NCBI RefSeq assembly: GCF_004210375.1
Contig: NC_134832.1
Coordinates: 156,423,592 to 156,487,591, forward strand
Length of the DNA stretch: 64,000 nt
Reading direction: 5' to 3'
DNA from: Tachypleus tridentatus
Lineage: Eukaryota > Arthropoda > Merostomata > Xiphosura > Limulidae
This document shows, piece by piece, positions 1-12,140 of the stretch. A program made the translations under genes and the position numbers. Below the pieces are notes generated by a model. The model ran no database searches. It was given only the letters and a program-made list of their open reading frames with translations, and was not told where the DNA came from. Numbering within the stretch: the stretch's first letter is position 1; every line of letters starts with the position of its first letter.

Positions 1-265
1 TTCTACATATTTTATAAAGGTAAATGTTGTTCTACATATACACTCTGTTACTAAGCCTAACTGGCCATCAATGTGTCTCAACATAAGATTGTGTCATCAG
101 AGTCCCTGATGTTAGGATTTTTTTTTACTTAATTTACAGACCAAAGAAAAGAAAAATCCGTTTTGAAATATTACTTAACTGACACGTAATTGTAAAAAAA
201 AAAAATCCCATAAAAACTGCAACACACAAAATGTGAAACCGAAAATTTGCACATGTCTCCGCGAG

Positions 266-770
266 TACACAACAAACCCTAGTGGCAGTACAAAACAAAC
301 TCTAGTGGCAATACCCAAAAAACCCTAATGGCAGAACACAACAAACCCTAGTGGCAGTACACAACAAACTCTAGTGGTAATACACAATAAAACCCTAGTG
401 GCAGTACACAACAAACCCTAGTGGCAGTACCCAACAAACCCTAGTAGCAGTACACAACAAATCCTAGTGGCAGTACCCAACAAACCCTAGTGGCAGTACA
501 CAACAAACCCTAGTGGCAGTACGCAACAAACTCTAGTGGTAGTACACAACAAACCCTAGTGGAAGTACCCAACAAACCCTAGTGGCAATACACAACAAAC
601 CCTAGTAGCAGTACACAACAAATCCTAGTGGCAGTACCCAACAAACTCTAGTGGCAGTACCCAACAAACTCTAGTAGCAGTACACAACAAACCCTAGTGG
701 CAGTACCCAACAAACCCTAGTGGCAGTTCCCAACAAACCCTAGTGGCAGTACCCAACAAACCCAAGTGCC
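266..770. repeat. 23-bp minisatellite, about 22 units
   Basis: A 23-bp unit built around aaaccctagtggcagtac is repeated head to tail about 22 times with a few substitutions per unit. Variants such as tagtagc and ccc for cac recur at intervals, which suggests small multi-unit duplications. The minus-strand open frame at its right edge is a by-product of the repeat. It lies downstream of the channel exon and is probably intronic. Confidence 0.92.
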
Positions 771-1470
771 AGATTTGTTTAATATTCATTAACATGAGGC
801 TAAGTAGCGGCGAAAAAAAACACACACGTAAAAGTTGGAATATGCAGGACTGAAAATCAGTATGTACCACTAACATTGACCTTATGAGCCTTCCAAACCA
901 ATTTTGGTGAAGATCCATCAGTACTCTAAGGAGGAGTTATATGGACATACAGACAGCATTGTGATATATATGTAGATAAGTGTATGTGGGCATACAACGA
1001 ATAATACTATTGTATTTATATAGATAAATAGTAACTTGGACATAAAACAGACAGTACTGTATTTTGTAGAAAAGTAATAACACGGATATGAGATTCAAAA
1101 TAATAAAATATTCTACTCATGTAGTGTTTCAGTACGAATCAAATTTTAATGATATTCTAGAGTATTCTATTGAAGTTATTGATATTTTGCAACAAATTTT
1201 TATGTATATGTCTGTATGTTTTACTTTTAGTGTTCCATTTCTAACGAATGAATATAATAAAGAATGATAATTATTTATTTGTGTATACAGTTGAAAAGAT
1301 ATAAATTATTCGTCTACATTTGTTGTGGTGACCAGAAATACCAAATGCCACTGATGTGATGACTTTCAGATCTATCTTGCACTGTTTGATAACCAATAAT
1401 ATTAACTGAAAATTGTGTGTTTCTTTGAGTTATTACGGTAAATAAGATAAAGTAACAAAACATCACATAC
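771..1470. other. AT-rich intron-like stretch, nothing recognised
   Basis: This lies immediately 3' of the channel exon on the minus strand and is taken as its intron. I see no further exon, repeat array or mobile element in it. Confidence 0.4.
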
Positions 1471-1709
1471 ATTTCGAAACAACATATGGTGACTGCAGGA
1501 AAGATAACTCCTGAACGGGGTTCTATGGAGATGTCCATGGTTGTTTGATACTCCATAAATAACTGGAGAAACTGGAAACTTTGAAAGATAAAGCCAATAA
1601 GGGAGCCTACAAAAATAAGCTTGCCCAGGGCTTCCTGGCTCAAAAATCTCTTGAGTAAAACTTTGGGTTTCATTTGACAAGTTGGTTGAGGCGATCCACT
1701 GATAATAAC
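1471..1709 (-). CDS. DEG/ENaC (degenerin, ASIC, pickpocket) sodium channel, internal exon with first membrane helix
   Basis: Read on the minus strand, this exon encodes about 79 residues. A basic stretch (MKPKVLLKRFLSQEALGK) leads into a hydrophobic helix (LIFVGSLIGFIFQSFQFLQL). Then come a YQTTMDISIEPRSG segment and FPAVTIC, the hallmark that follows the first transmembrane helix in amiloride-sensitive and acid-sensing channels. Such subunits form trimeric sodium channels in the plasma membrane. Splice sites agree: acceptor cgtttcag ends at 1710 and donor gtatgt starts at 1470, giving 239 nt that start in phase 0 and leave two bases for the next codon. The His-Gly gating motif usual before the helix is not visible; it may be in an upstream exon or absent. 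The rest of the gene must lie to the left, outside the window (3'), and to the right (5'), where I could not find it. The family call is firm; the subtype is unknown. Confidence 0.8.
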
Positions 1710-2150
1710 CTGAAACGAATTGCACTGGTAGTTAAAAATTAGCAATCAATAAACACATAATAATTAACATGGTTATTGAGTTTTAAATCGAAGAATAGTT
1801 ACATGTTCAGATTGAAGAAGTTAGTAGATTTAACAGTGAAAATATTCAAGATAATTCATAACCTTGATGTAACCAAATAAGTTATTATATTGAATTAAAG
1901 CGTTTTTATTGTTTTGAATCTTAGACTCTGAATCAGTTCCTTACACTAACTTTAAACTTTATCGAAATAGTGGCTTGTGAAATCCAGTGGCATGAATTTA
2001 AAATAAAGCTATTTGTAACTGAATTTAAAGTCTAACTACAACCATCTAACCCTCGAAGCTTCCTACTACAGTTAAGAAACTACGACATATGACAAAGACT
2101 ATGTGTAGAAGTTTAAATATTCTTCACACTCTAAAAGCTGTTAATAAATA
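1710..2150. other. AT-rich stretch, nothing recognised
   Basis: Presumed intron upstream of the channel exon on the minus strand. No motif, repeat array or mobile element stands out. Confidence 0.35.
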
Positions 2151-2767
2151 ATATTTTTGCTGCATGCTTTAGAAGCCATAAGTACAAGAAGCAGTGTTCT
2201 CTACTCCTTTCACAAAAACCATTAATAGAAAACTCATCATGACGAAAGTACGTCATGACCATAAGTACAAACTCAACACTGTGAACCATTCTATAGAAAC
2301 AGTAGGTATAACACTCAACATTCCCTACTCCATACAATACAAAGAAGAAACACAATAACAAAATTTCACACAGTTAAACTAAATATTCCTTACTCTATAC
2401 CAATTAAATTATAAATACAATAGTCATTATTTTCAATCCATTTTATTGAATCCATACGAACGAGACTCAACTTTCCTTGGTCCATACTGAAGAAACGAAC
2501 GTTCTATATTATAGAAACCGTAAATACAAGACTTAAAATTCTATACCACAATAAGAAGTACACTCAACAAATTTTTACCTACAATAGAAACTATATTAAA
2601 ATGCTCAATATTTCTTACTACGTACGATAGAAGTTAAACACGAAATACATCACATAATGAAATATACCGTACAAACAACAAGTACAAAAAGGGACATTTC
2701 GTAGACCATATTAACTTAACATGAAATATTAAACTCATAATTCCTTACTCCGTAACCTATAAACAAC

Positions 2768-2850
2768 TGCCTCCAAGGTGTACAGCGGTATGTATGTTAA
2801 CCTATAACGCTAAAAGCCGGGTTTCGTTACCCTTGGTGGGCAGACATAAA
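2768..2850 (+). mobile_element. tRNA-derived SINE, family 2, head fragment
   Basis: It contains tacagcggtatg, an acgctaaaagcc segment and gggtttcgttaccc, matching the A-box and B-box region of the family also seen at 41205 and 25085. The 3' tail is missing or unrecognisable. Confidence 0.55.
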
Positions 2851-3140
2851 TTGTAATTCTATGCATATTGGCAAATGATAACTATGACAATTATGTCTAT
2901 ATGAGCAATTTAAATGCTATACAGGTAACGATCTCAAAACGTACTTGGAAGAAAAGAAATTGAAACCTAAAAAAAAGTAGTGGTTCTCTCCGATGACGAC
3001 ACTTTAATACATTAAACCACTTTCAGTAAAAGAAAATCCTACCATTTCGAAACAAATATTTATCAATTTACTCCGAAAAAGTTAAAGATTATTTTAAGCA
3101 ATCCGAATTTTCTGTCACATAACAAAACAAAACATAAATA

Positions 3141-3479
3141 CAAAGCTCAACGTTTGTTGTAAATTAACATTCCTTAGTACATACTACAGAAACTACAATA
3201 CTTAACATTACCTTGTCCTTACTATAGAAACAACACTCTAGAAGAGATAAAAACAAAGCTCAACGTTTGTTGTAAATTAACATTCCTTAGTACATACTAC
3301 AGAAACTACAATACTTAACATTACCTTGTCCTTACTATAGAAACAACACTCTAGAAGAGATAAAAACAAGGCTCAACGTTTGTTGTAAATTAACATTTCT
3401 TAGTACATACTACAGAAACTACAATACTTAACATTACCTTGTCCTTACTATAGAAACAACACTCTAGAAGAGATAAAAA
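3141..3479. repeat. 113-bp tandem repeat, 3 near-identical copies
   Basis: Three copies start at 3141, 3254 and 3367, each beginning caa(a/g)gctcaacg. They differ by only a few bases although the surrounding minisatellite is strongly diverged. Each unit spans about two of the background 55-bp monomers, so this is a recent local amplification. Confidence 0.92.
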
Positions 3480-3689
3480 CAAGACTCAACAGTCCTTACT
3501 GTATACATAATAAAGTTTAGGTACAAAGCTAAATGTATTTAGTCCATTTTATAGAAAGTACACTTAGAAAACTCAATACTCTTTATTCTACAGAAACTAA
3601 AGTACAGGACTCATGGATTCCTACTCCATTTTGTAGAAACAGTATCACGTATGCTGATGACACTGTGTTAGTGTAAATAGTATAAGGTA

Positions 3690-4985
3690 AGATAATTACA
3701 TGGTAATAATATAAACAGTATCAGTATTGACAAAACCTGGTAAAGATAATCTAAAACAACAGTATAACATTCTCTGTTAACAAAACCTGTCAAAATAACT
3801 TAACACCAGTTTAAAACTGTCTGTTAACAAAACCTGACAATATAATCTAAAACATCAGTATACCACTGTCTATTATAAAACCTGACAATTATAATCTAAT
3901 ACACCACTATACCTCTGCCTTTTAAAAAAAAACCTGACAAGACAATCTGAAACACCAGTATACCACTGTCTGTTAACAAATCTTTCTAAAGACACTCTAA
4001 AATACTTGTATAACAGTGTCTATTAACAAAATCTGTCAAGATAACTTGAAATCCCAGTATATTACTCTCTGATAATACAAAATGAAGATAATGTAAAATA
4101 CCAGTATACCACTGCCTGTTAAGAAAATCTGTCAAGATAATATGAATCACCAGTATGTTACCCTCTGTTAATAAAACATGAGACAGATGACCTGAAACTC
4201 CCGTATACCACTGTCGGTTCACAAAACCTTATAATATAATCTAAAACACCAGTATACCACTGTCTGTTCACAAAACCTTATAATATAATCTAAAACACCA
4301 GTATACCACTGTCTGTTAACAAAAGCTGATAAAGATAATCTAAAACATCAGTATAAAAGCTGATAAAGATAATCTAAAACATTAGTATAAAAGCTGATAA
4401 AGATAATCAAAAATATCAGTATGCCATTGTCTGGTTACAAAACCTTATAAACATAATCTGAAACACCTGTACACCACTGCCTGTTAAGAGAAACTGACAA
4501 AAATAATCTGAAACACCAGTTAATACACGTTTGTTAACAAAACCTATCAAGATAACTTAAAACACCGGTATATTACTCTCTGTTAATAAAGCACGAGAAA
4601 GATAATCTGCAATACCAGTACGCCAGTGTCTGTTAAGAAAACCTGACAAAAGGTCATCAAAAACATCAGTACACCATCCTCTGTTAACAAAACCTGACAA
4701 AAATGATTGAATACACTTTTGTACGACTGCCTGTTAACAAAAACAGACAATAATCTAAAACATCAGTTTAAACATATCTTTTAACAAACTCTGAGAAAGA
4801 TAACCTAAAACACCAGTATACCACTGTCTGTTAACAAAACCTGTCAAGGTAGCTTAAAACACCAGAATACTACTGTCTATTACAAAAACCTCATAATGAT
4901 AATATAAAACACCAGTTTACCACTGTCTGTTGCCAAAACCTGACAAAGGTAATTTGAAACACCAGTATACTATTAGTATTATAAT
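3690..4985. repeat. 49-bp degenerate minisatellite, about 26 units
   Basis: The unit is built from caccagtataccactgtctg, ttaacaaaacctgacaa and agataatctaaaa. The 49-bp period is exact at 4211, 4260 and 4309, while other units carry indels. The minus-strand open frame at 3986-4222 is repeat-derived. Confidence 0.85.
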
Positions 4986-5837
4986 GTAACGGCCAGTCTC
5001 ACTATGGATTGGAATTGAGTATCGTAGTTGTTTGTGGCGAGTAATGTTAATTATATTCTATTTCTCTTGTCTGTCACTTAGACAACCCGTAGAGAAAATT
5101 ATGTTATTTATTTAAAGTATTGTCACTAAACGTGTAGTTGTAATTGACGAAAGTTTATGTTTATCGTTAGATTTTCAGAAGATATCGCTGGTTTCTCAGG
5201 CTGAAAGCGAACAGAGTGACGTGATTGTCCAGGCCTTGTGTTAAACAAGGGAAACTTACCTTAGTGTTAAAAAAGTTTCTGATTGAGACTAAAGCAAGCT
5301 GGCGCTGTCTCCTTGTCAAATTCGTACAACAGGTGGACGAATATTTGTAAAGAACCCTATTTATATGTTTCGCACTTCAATAATCACTGTATTAGTGCGC
5401 AGTAAGAAAACATAATCCAGTAAGTAGGTCTACCATCATTTTGAAACGAATGTGTTAGAACACCTTTTTTGCGAAATTTATATTTACTGTAAATTGTAGA
5501 AACTACAAAACTAGCGTTCATACAAAATGTTCAAAAACAATTTATAATGCACGATTTATCCTCACTCTGTCAATAACACATTTGTTTATCTTAATTAGAC
5601 ACTATTTTACTAAAAACATGTATATATGTTTTCTTTTGATATTAGCTTATCATCAAACAACACGGCTTTATGTTTTATTTGGATATTATCTTACCATATG
5701 TTCAGACAGTTTTATATATTTCTAAATCAGATTTAAAAAGAATGTAATCTATATTTAACTATGTACTGCTTAAAATTTTCTCGTTTTGCATGTGGATTTA
5801 TAAGAAGATAATACAGTTCTGAAGAGATCCTTTTATT
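4986..5837. other. Unannotated stretch with one weak candidate exon
   Basis: Mostly unique AT-rich sequence. On the plus strand an acceptor (tttatcgttag, ending at about 5173) is followed by 23 open codons beginning FQKISLVSQAESEQ and then a stop. This is short enough to arise by chance and has no partner exon that I could place. Confidence 0.2.
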
Positions 5838-6063
5838 TGTACGAATTTCGAACACAGCAACACAATGGTTATGTGACCTATCCCTCACTTATTTAGCAGT
5901 GACAGAGTAGAGGGAAGACAACTAATCAACACTACATATTGCCAACTCTTCGGTTACTCTTTTATCATGGAATAAGAAGGAAAAGAAACTTCGAAGACAA
6001 GGATTAATATTCTAAACTTGCTAATAAGGAGTCGAGTAACCTGACCATTAAGCCATGTCAGGC
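5838..6063 (-). mobile_element. tRNA-derived SINE, family 1, heavily decayed copy
   Basis: The minus-strand order of family 1 is still readable. It runs from a tail like gaatttcg, through tagagggaagacaactaatc and ccaactcttcggttactctt, to a head like gagtcgagtaacctgaccat. Many substitutions and small deletions mark it as one of the oldest copies here. Confidence 0.7.
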
Positions 6064-8340
6064 CTAAAAATAGATTTATCCATTTTTTAACTAAAGTTGT
6101 CTCGCAACCGTTTTAAATAGCAAATCTGAGCTGATAAAAATAAATCCTATGTGAATGTGAGTCACTGACAACATAAATAACTTTATGTTGAGATACGTCA
6201 AAACTTTCAAAAACACAGTGCATCATGTTGAATTGCTTAGAGTAATTTCTTTCCCAACATCACAAAATTCATTAATAACCTTAACTCAGTTGATGTCAAA
6301 AAGATCAAATAAACTTTTCATTTTATAATAAATATGAAACGTACATCGAAATTTACTATATACAATCTATAAATTTACAAACAATTAATAGTTTCATGAA
6401 ATTACGTGAGATTCAGAGATTAGAAGAAAGTTTATGTTTTCCCATCACAAATATCTATCAAACTTTCTCTTTTTATATAGTCACAAACAATTACAACGTT
6501 TTATTACAGAACAAAATTGTTTAAATATCTATTTAACTTTCTCTTATGCTAGAGACACTAATAATTACAAAGCTTGTTTTAAAGGACGAAATTGTGTACA
6601 TTTCTGTTAAGATTTATCTTCTGATAGAGACACAAACCATTACAAAGTTTGATTAAGGAAAGAGATTGTGAGAACTGTAAAACTAATTTTTTATTTTAAA
6701 TAAATTGATTTTGTTATTTTATCTACAATAGTGTAATATTCCCATAGAGACTTTAAGGGTAAACGTTCTATTGTATAGTCAGTAAGGGTGTAAATCTTGT
6801 TATAATGTCTTTAAGGGCTAAGTTTTAATATAGATTGTTACAAAGGTGTATATTTTATTATATTGTCATAACGATCAGGTTATACTGGTATTATATCCAA
6901 AGGTTAAAGATGTTTGGTGATTTGTTGCTTTACTCTGTCTCTAAGTCTCTAGGTGTTATACTAGTAACTAGAAAAGTTAAAAAAATATAGCGGACTGGGA
7001 TTTTACTTTTGTTTACCTTTTAAATGTATTAATAAAGAATGTTTCTTTTTCATACAATGTTTCATGTGTAGTTCACTAAACAGTGTCTCATGCGTACATT
7101 ATATGCAGTGTTTCACGTGTATTTAGTTATGTTTTTGATGGTTTTACGTTAATATTTTTACTGCATATTTAATTTTTAAATATTTGTATTTTTCTTTCCT
7201 TTTCAAATACCGTGTATTTGAAATAACGTGTTTTTGTATTTTGTGTTATGTTGTTTGTTAACTTCCAGAAGGAACAAAGACTAATATATTAGATAAGTCT
7301 GGTTCGGGAATTAAAAACTTCAGGTCATTAACAGGTTAACTTGCGTTATACACAAACGTTTTTAGTATTCATATCAGCTAGCTTTATAACATATTTTGTT
7401 CAAATGGGTTTCTCGTTATCATGCAATAAAAATAAGAAAACGTTTTACCGTATTAAGTTTCTGTTTCACTTACACCAGAGACCTAGTTTCTATAATGTTC
7501 TAGAAGTGTGCTTTATTCGTCGTATTTTACTTTTTGTATGAATTCAATTCAATCTAAATATAATAAATTATTCAACACAAACTTCTCTTTTTAACTTGAT
7601 AACTAGAAGAACAAAACTGGCAAGTATTTAGGAAAGACTTAATTTTTGTTAAATGAATATAAATAAATAACTAAATAGTATCTGATATTTAAAATAGCTG
7701 GTTATTATATATGCTATTTAAACTTGTCACAAAATATTTATTCAGTACGTTTATTTAAAGTCAAGGACATATGAGGCAATTTTCCTCTGTTTTCCTTTGT
7801 ACTTAAATCAGCTATGAATAATAAACAATTTAAACAAGCCTATAAAGTACACGGCACGAAAATTGGGCATTTACACTAAAAGCTACCCATAAAAATAAAC
7901 ATCATTAGTTTTTAAAGCCATAGATTTAGAGATGTGTACCTGGTGTCAGGTAATTACAGTCATATATAGTTACTTCTACATGATATGAAAGTCGAGTCTA
8001 GTGAAGTTTCTCTTAGCCAGATGGTTAAAAGATACCTTTACATTCTTCTAAAGTACCTCATATAGATGTCAATCCCCACACACGTGTTTCGTATTTTCTA
8101 AGTTATAACAGTTTGGATTTTAATTTATTTCAAGGTGTTTTCATGAAAGATATTTATGTTTTTACAGGACAATGTTAACCCCTATGGCTCGCATCAGGTT
8201 TGAAGAAGTATTGTACCTTCTGCTGACTGGTCTTATATTAGGAAAGGTTGTTTTGACTCCTTCGTTGGTTATCCGTATTGTAATTTAAATTATCTCATTT
8301 AGTATCATGCGGTGACTACCAATGTCAAGTTGATTCATAT
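6064..8340. other. AT-rich intergenic or intronic stretch with two short degenerate repeats
   Basis: Three diverged units of about 75 bp sharing agagacac and attacaa lie at about 6450-6680. Three units of about 53 bp sharing taagggt and ttgt lie at about 6740-6900. A strong acceptor (tatgtttttacag) at about 8168 is followed by short open frames, but no good donor. I see no convincing gene. Confidence 0.35.
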
Positions 8341-8384
8341 GTTTCATCATCCAACCGGCTTATGTTCCTTCTGTGGTATTGTTC

Positions 8385-8460
8385 GAGAAACTACTGTTGA
8401 TGGGCAAAGCACAGATAGCCCATGTATAGCTTTGTGCTTAATTTCAAAACAATCAAACAA
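8385..8460 (+). mobile_element. tRNA-derived SINE, family 2, tail fragment
   Basis: gatgggcaaagcacagatag followed by cccatgtatagctttgtgct and an A-rich end matches the 3' part of family 2, as also seen at 41320-41390. The head upstream is not recognisable. Confidence 0.6.
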
Positions 8461-8869
8461 TTAACTGATGTTTCAGAGCACAAAACTTGTGGAAATTAAT
8501 TTTTAATTTGTTTAAAACAGTTTTAGGCTATGAGTTAAGAAATCATAAAAAGGGACAGGTGGCTTTGGTTGGATTTTTACCCTAGCTATGTTCTCATCTC
8601 CTCAGGTTGTTACGTTAGTATATGAGTATAGCTAATTTTGTGTTGTATTCACCAAGCAATAAGATTCTATCATGTGGTATTGTGAATGTTTTCAAAGCTC
8701 AAGTTAAAGTTAAAATTTATTTCAATAGTTTCGGTTTCAGTTACGAAACAAAGTGTCAGATTTCTATAGTATTTATAACGACTCTTGGTCTCTGTTATGT
8801 GAGGATGTACAGGTTTATATACCACGCAAAGATTTGGAATGATAATTATTACACCGCATTATATTAGGA

Positions 8870-9830
8870 CGTAAACACCCTGTACTTATTTACATCTAGT
8901 AGAATATCACATAACGTTATAGCAGAATCTAAACACCTTATACTTATTTAGTTCTAGTAGATGATCACATAATGTTATATCAGGATCTAAAGATCACCCT
9001 GTTTTTAATTACTTCCACTAGAAGTACTTTAGTTGTCACAATAATCCATGATAATTCCATTCCATTCATTATAATCCTGGGTTTTCTTTAACTTTGCTAC
9101 TTTTAAAATTAAATTTACCAACTTACCATCCACTGCTATGGAAGTAACTTTAACTTATGTACATAAACTACTAACTAACATGAACTGAGGTCTATTTTAG
9201 CTTATGTTATAAGAAAGGTCTGAACTCGCCACGAAGATAAACTTGTACCTGTCATAGCTGTATTGTATTATGGCAGAGATTTGAACTAGCTATTAACATT
9301 AATTTATATCCGTTTTACACGTAGGACAGCAAAAGTTCTGATCTAATCATTCAGATGGACTAGAGTTCTGTTATAAATTTGTTTTAGCAAATGATCTCAA
9401 CTACTCACTAACAGCACTGATTTCCAACCAGGCGGACTAGCACCCTGTTGTAGTTTTGTAATAGATGAAGTTCCTTAAACAGACCTTATCAGTATGATTA
9501 TCAACTGGGCACTGGATGCATTGTTGATTACTTTTCAGTAAAATTTCCGAATTATATCCTAGTTTGGACAAGTGTTCTGATTTAGTTACTTTTTAGAAAA
9601 CTTTCTCAACAAATTTATCTGAAGAATATTGTACTGCTATATTTTAAAAAAGGTCTTGAGTAGACACTGACAACACTGTGATAACTGTTGTAGTTGTGTG
9701 ATAGCAAAGGTTATGAACTAAGCACTGAGACAGACTTACTGAGAAGTAATAGTGTCCTGTGATAATTATGTGCCAGGAAACGATCTCAACAAGACTGTAC
9801 TATCATGGTAGGATTTCTCAACCAAAAGAA
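8870..9830. repeat. Degenerate tandem repeat of about 58 bp
   Basis: The first two units, starting near 8870 and 8928, share aaacacc, acttattta and ctagtag then atcacata. After 9000 the units become very diverged, with recurring gaact and aacatt elements. Only the first 140 bp are certain. Confidence 0.5.
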
Positions 9831-9923
9831 ATAAAGTTTTATTGACGTATCCATTCCGATAGGTAAAACGAACGTTTTATGTTTTTGTAATGTTGTTATA
9901 CTTTGATTTAACTCATAACATAC

Positions 9924-10197
9924 GGCGGCATGTCCAAGTGGTTAAGGCACTCGACTCAAAATCCGAGGCTGCGCGGGTTCAAACCCCCGTCGCACCAAAC
10001 ATGCTTGCCATTTCAGCCGTGGGGGTGTTATAATCTGGCGATCAATCCCCACAATTCGTTGGTAAAAGATTAACAAAAGAGTTGGCGGTGGGTGGTGAAG
10101 ACTAGCTACCGTCTGTCTATTCTTACACTACTAAATTAGGGACGGCGAGCGCAGATAACCCTCGTATTGCTTTGCGCAAAATTCAGAATCAAAATAA
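9924..10197 (+). mobile_element. tRNA-derived SINE, family 1, full-length copy
   Basis: It has a tRNA-like head with A box (tgtccaagtggttaagg) and B box (gcgggttcaaacccc). The family body follows (ccaaacatgcttgcc, agttggcggtgggtggtg, aattagggacgg), then a tail gctttgcgcaaaattcag and an A-rich end. RNA polymerase III transcription is expected for this class. The anticodon position reads caa here instead of the cgt of most copies. Confidence 0.9.
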
Positions 10198-11169
10198 AAA
10201 ACCCTTAATAAATAATAGAGTAAATTATGTAATTATTTGTGCTATTTTTGTCACACGCTTGTTTTCATAACTTGTGCTTACTAATCCTTCAAATATTTTT
10301 ATCACTTTATGAGTTCTAGATGTTTATTTTAAGACTTTATAGTTCGTATGTATATTTTTATAAATGTTTTTACAGGTGTAGACATGTAAGTGTAAATATA
10401 TATATATATATGTAATAAGAATTTCTGATTGTTTACCGTATGATTTTAAACTGTTTGATAGACACTTGCTTCACAAAATCGACCATTTTTACTTTCAACG
10501 ATTAACTGTTGAGTAAGAATTGTTTGAAAAGCGTGTTGACCGGTAAATCTACAACAATATATTTTAATATATTCATATTTACATAATGAACACATTGTTT
10601 GTTTTTGGTCCTTTAATTTAACCTCATTCGTTTTTTTCTCTTCCTCATAACAGTGATTCTTAACTAGTTACTGAAAAGAACTAGTGTCATCTTATAGCAT
10701 TTCTCAATGTTCCAAATCTTCTAACATCGTATTAGAACACCACTATTAAAATATAAAAACTACTATAACTTTCATTATATAGTTAACATCTTCCCTTATG
10801 ACACTTAGTTAAGGTAACATAACGTGTTAAAACAATATGGACATATTGATCCACCTCGGCTATTCCATGTTCTAAGTTAAATTAAAACCGTTAATTAATA
10901 CATAGAAATTTAAAGCCAACCCTTTTCATTCATATACATATCAAGCATTTTTTGTACTTATTTAATTTTACTATAACATTTGAACGCCACTCATCCCTTA
11001 GACTCACCATATTGTTAGAAAAATAAAACTGTGTGAGCTGAAGACGATTCCTATCCTGCCAAACTTTATACGAATCCCCAACCCTTCTTCCTGTGAATAT
11101 GGAAATAAATGATAAATAAACATTTTAAATTCCTTTTACAACCTTAGTCACCTCAATAACATCCCTTTA
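10198..11169. other. AT-rich stretch, nothing recognised
   Basis: A short (ta)n tract lies near 10400. No coding, repeat or mobile element signal was seen. Confidence 0.35.
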
Positions 11170-11705
11170 ACTATTGTTGTTTTCTTCATGAGTAAAAGAG
11201 TTTGAAAGATTTCAGTATCCTCTTGTATAACAGATCCTCCGTCCCAGGTACCAGTCTACATATCCTCCCTTGAACCATTTCAAACAAAAGAATATCTTTC
11301 CTGAATTAAAGAACCCAAGATTGAACACAATAATCCAAATGTAGTGTAACCAGTAAACTATACAATCACATTATAACCTTTTTAAACTTGTATGCAATTT
11401 TTCTGTAGGTACAACCTAAATCCTACTTTCCCTGTCATTAGTAACAGCCCTCTGATCGTAAAGCATAGAGAACATCAAGATATCTTTCCTTCACAACACT
11501 GTCAAAGTTATTCCCATACAAATTATAATTCAAATCATGATAACCCCATTCATTATCTTACATTTATCTTAGTTGAGACCCATCTACCATTTATTTGTCC
11601 AACTCACTAAATAATCTAAATCCGTTTATAAATCAGCACCATCTTGTTCACAACCAGCAACACCAAACGCCTTGATATTATCAACAAATGTAAGTAATTT
11701 ATTAC
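11170..11705 (-). pseudogene. CR1-type LINE reverse transcriptase, C-terminal remnant
   Basis: On the minus strand, FVDNIKAFGVAGCEQDGADL is followed by a DLDYLVSWTNKW segment, then DKCKIMN and further on IVFNLGF. This is the order found at the end of CR1-family reverse transcriptases: catalytic FADD, then an L..DL..L..W..KW stretch, then the KC.VMH region, then EYC.Q.W. The frame is broken by many stops. The catalytic motif reads FVDN, so one aspartate is lost. The same family recurs at 39690-40340. Confidence 0.65.
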
Positions 11706-11707
11706 AT

Positions 11708-12140
11708 TGGGGAATCTTCTAAGATAACGAAACTGTTTCTCTCTATATATATGTATCATAGTAAAGGAACCTGGTGGGTTAGACAGTCTGTTTATATCGC
11801 TCTCTATCACAACTTGGGAAATCTTCTAAGATAACGAACCTGTTTCTCTTTATGCATATATCACAGTATGGGAACCTGGTGGTTTAGACAGTCTGTTTAT
11901 CTCTCTCCTTATCACAACATGCGGAATCTTCTAAGATAACGAACCTATTTCTCTCTATACATATATCACAGTATGGGAATCTGGTAGGTTAGACAATCAG
12001 TTTATCTCTCTCCTTATCACAACATGGGGAATCTTCAGAGTTAATGAGCCTGTTTATCTACCTCTATCACAACATGAGAAATTGTTTGAGCAAGATGGCC
12101 TATTTATCTCTCTATATCAAACATGTGAAATCTTCTAAGT
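11708..12140. repeat. 106-bp tandem repeat, about 3 good units plus decayed units
   Basis: Units start at 11711, 11817, 11923 and about 12028 with ggaatcttctaagataacga. They continue with cctgtttctct, a catatatcacagta segment and gggaacctggtgg. The last units are shortened. It directly follows the CR1 remnant. Confidence 0.85.

Larger units (their letters stand above)
2150..3660. repeat. Degenerate minisatellite of about 55 bp
   Basis: Diverged copies of a unit resembling ctcaacattccttactccat followed by atagaaac and aaatacaa recur through this region. Divergence between units is high, so the boundaries are approximate. It is interrupted by a SINE fragment at 2768-2850 and contains a recent 113-bp triplication at 3141-3479. 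Confidence 0.6.

Noticed and set aside
266..770. aaaccctag motifs resembling telomere repeats
   Set aside because: The true period is 23 bp with an unrelated remainder, and arthropod telomeres are usually TTAGG. It is an ordinary minisatellite.
8169..8198. Possible 30-nt exon (DNVNPYGSHQ) after a strong acceptor
   Set aside because: The donor gtttga is poor, no neighbouring exon was found, and the other frame is equally open.
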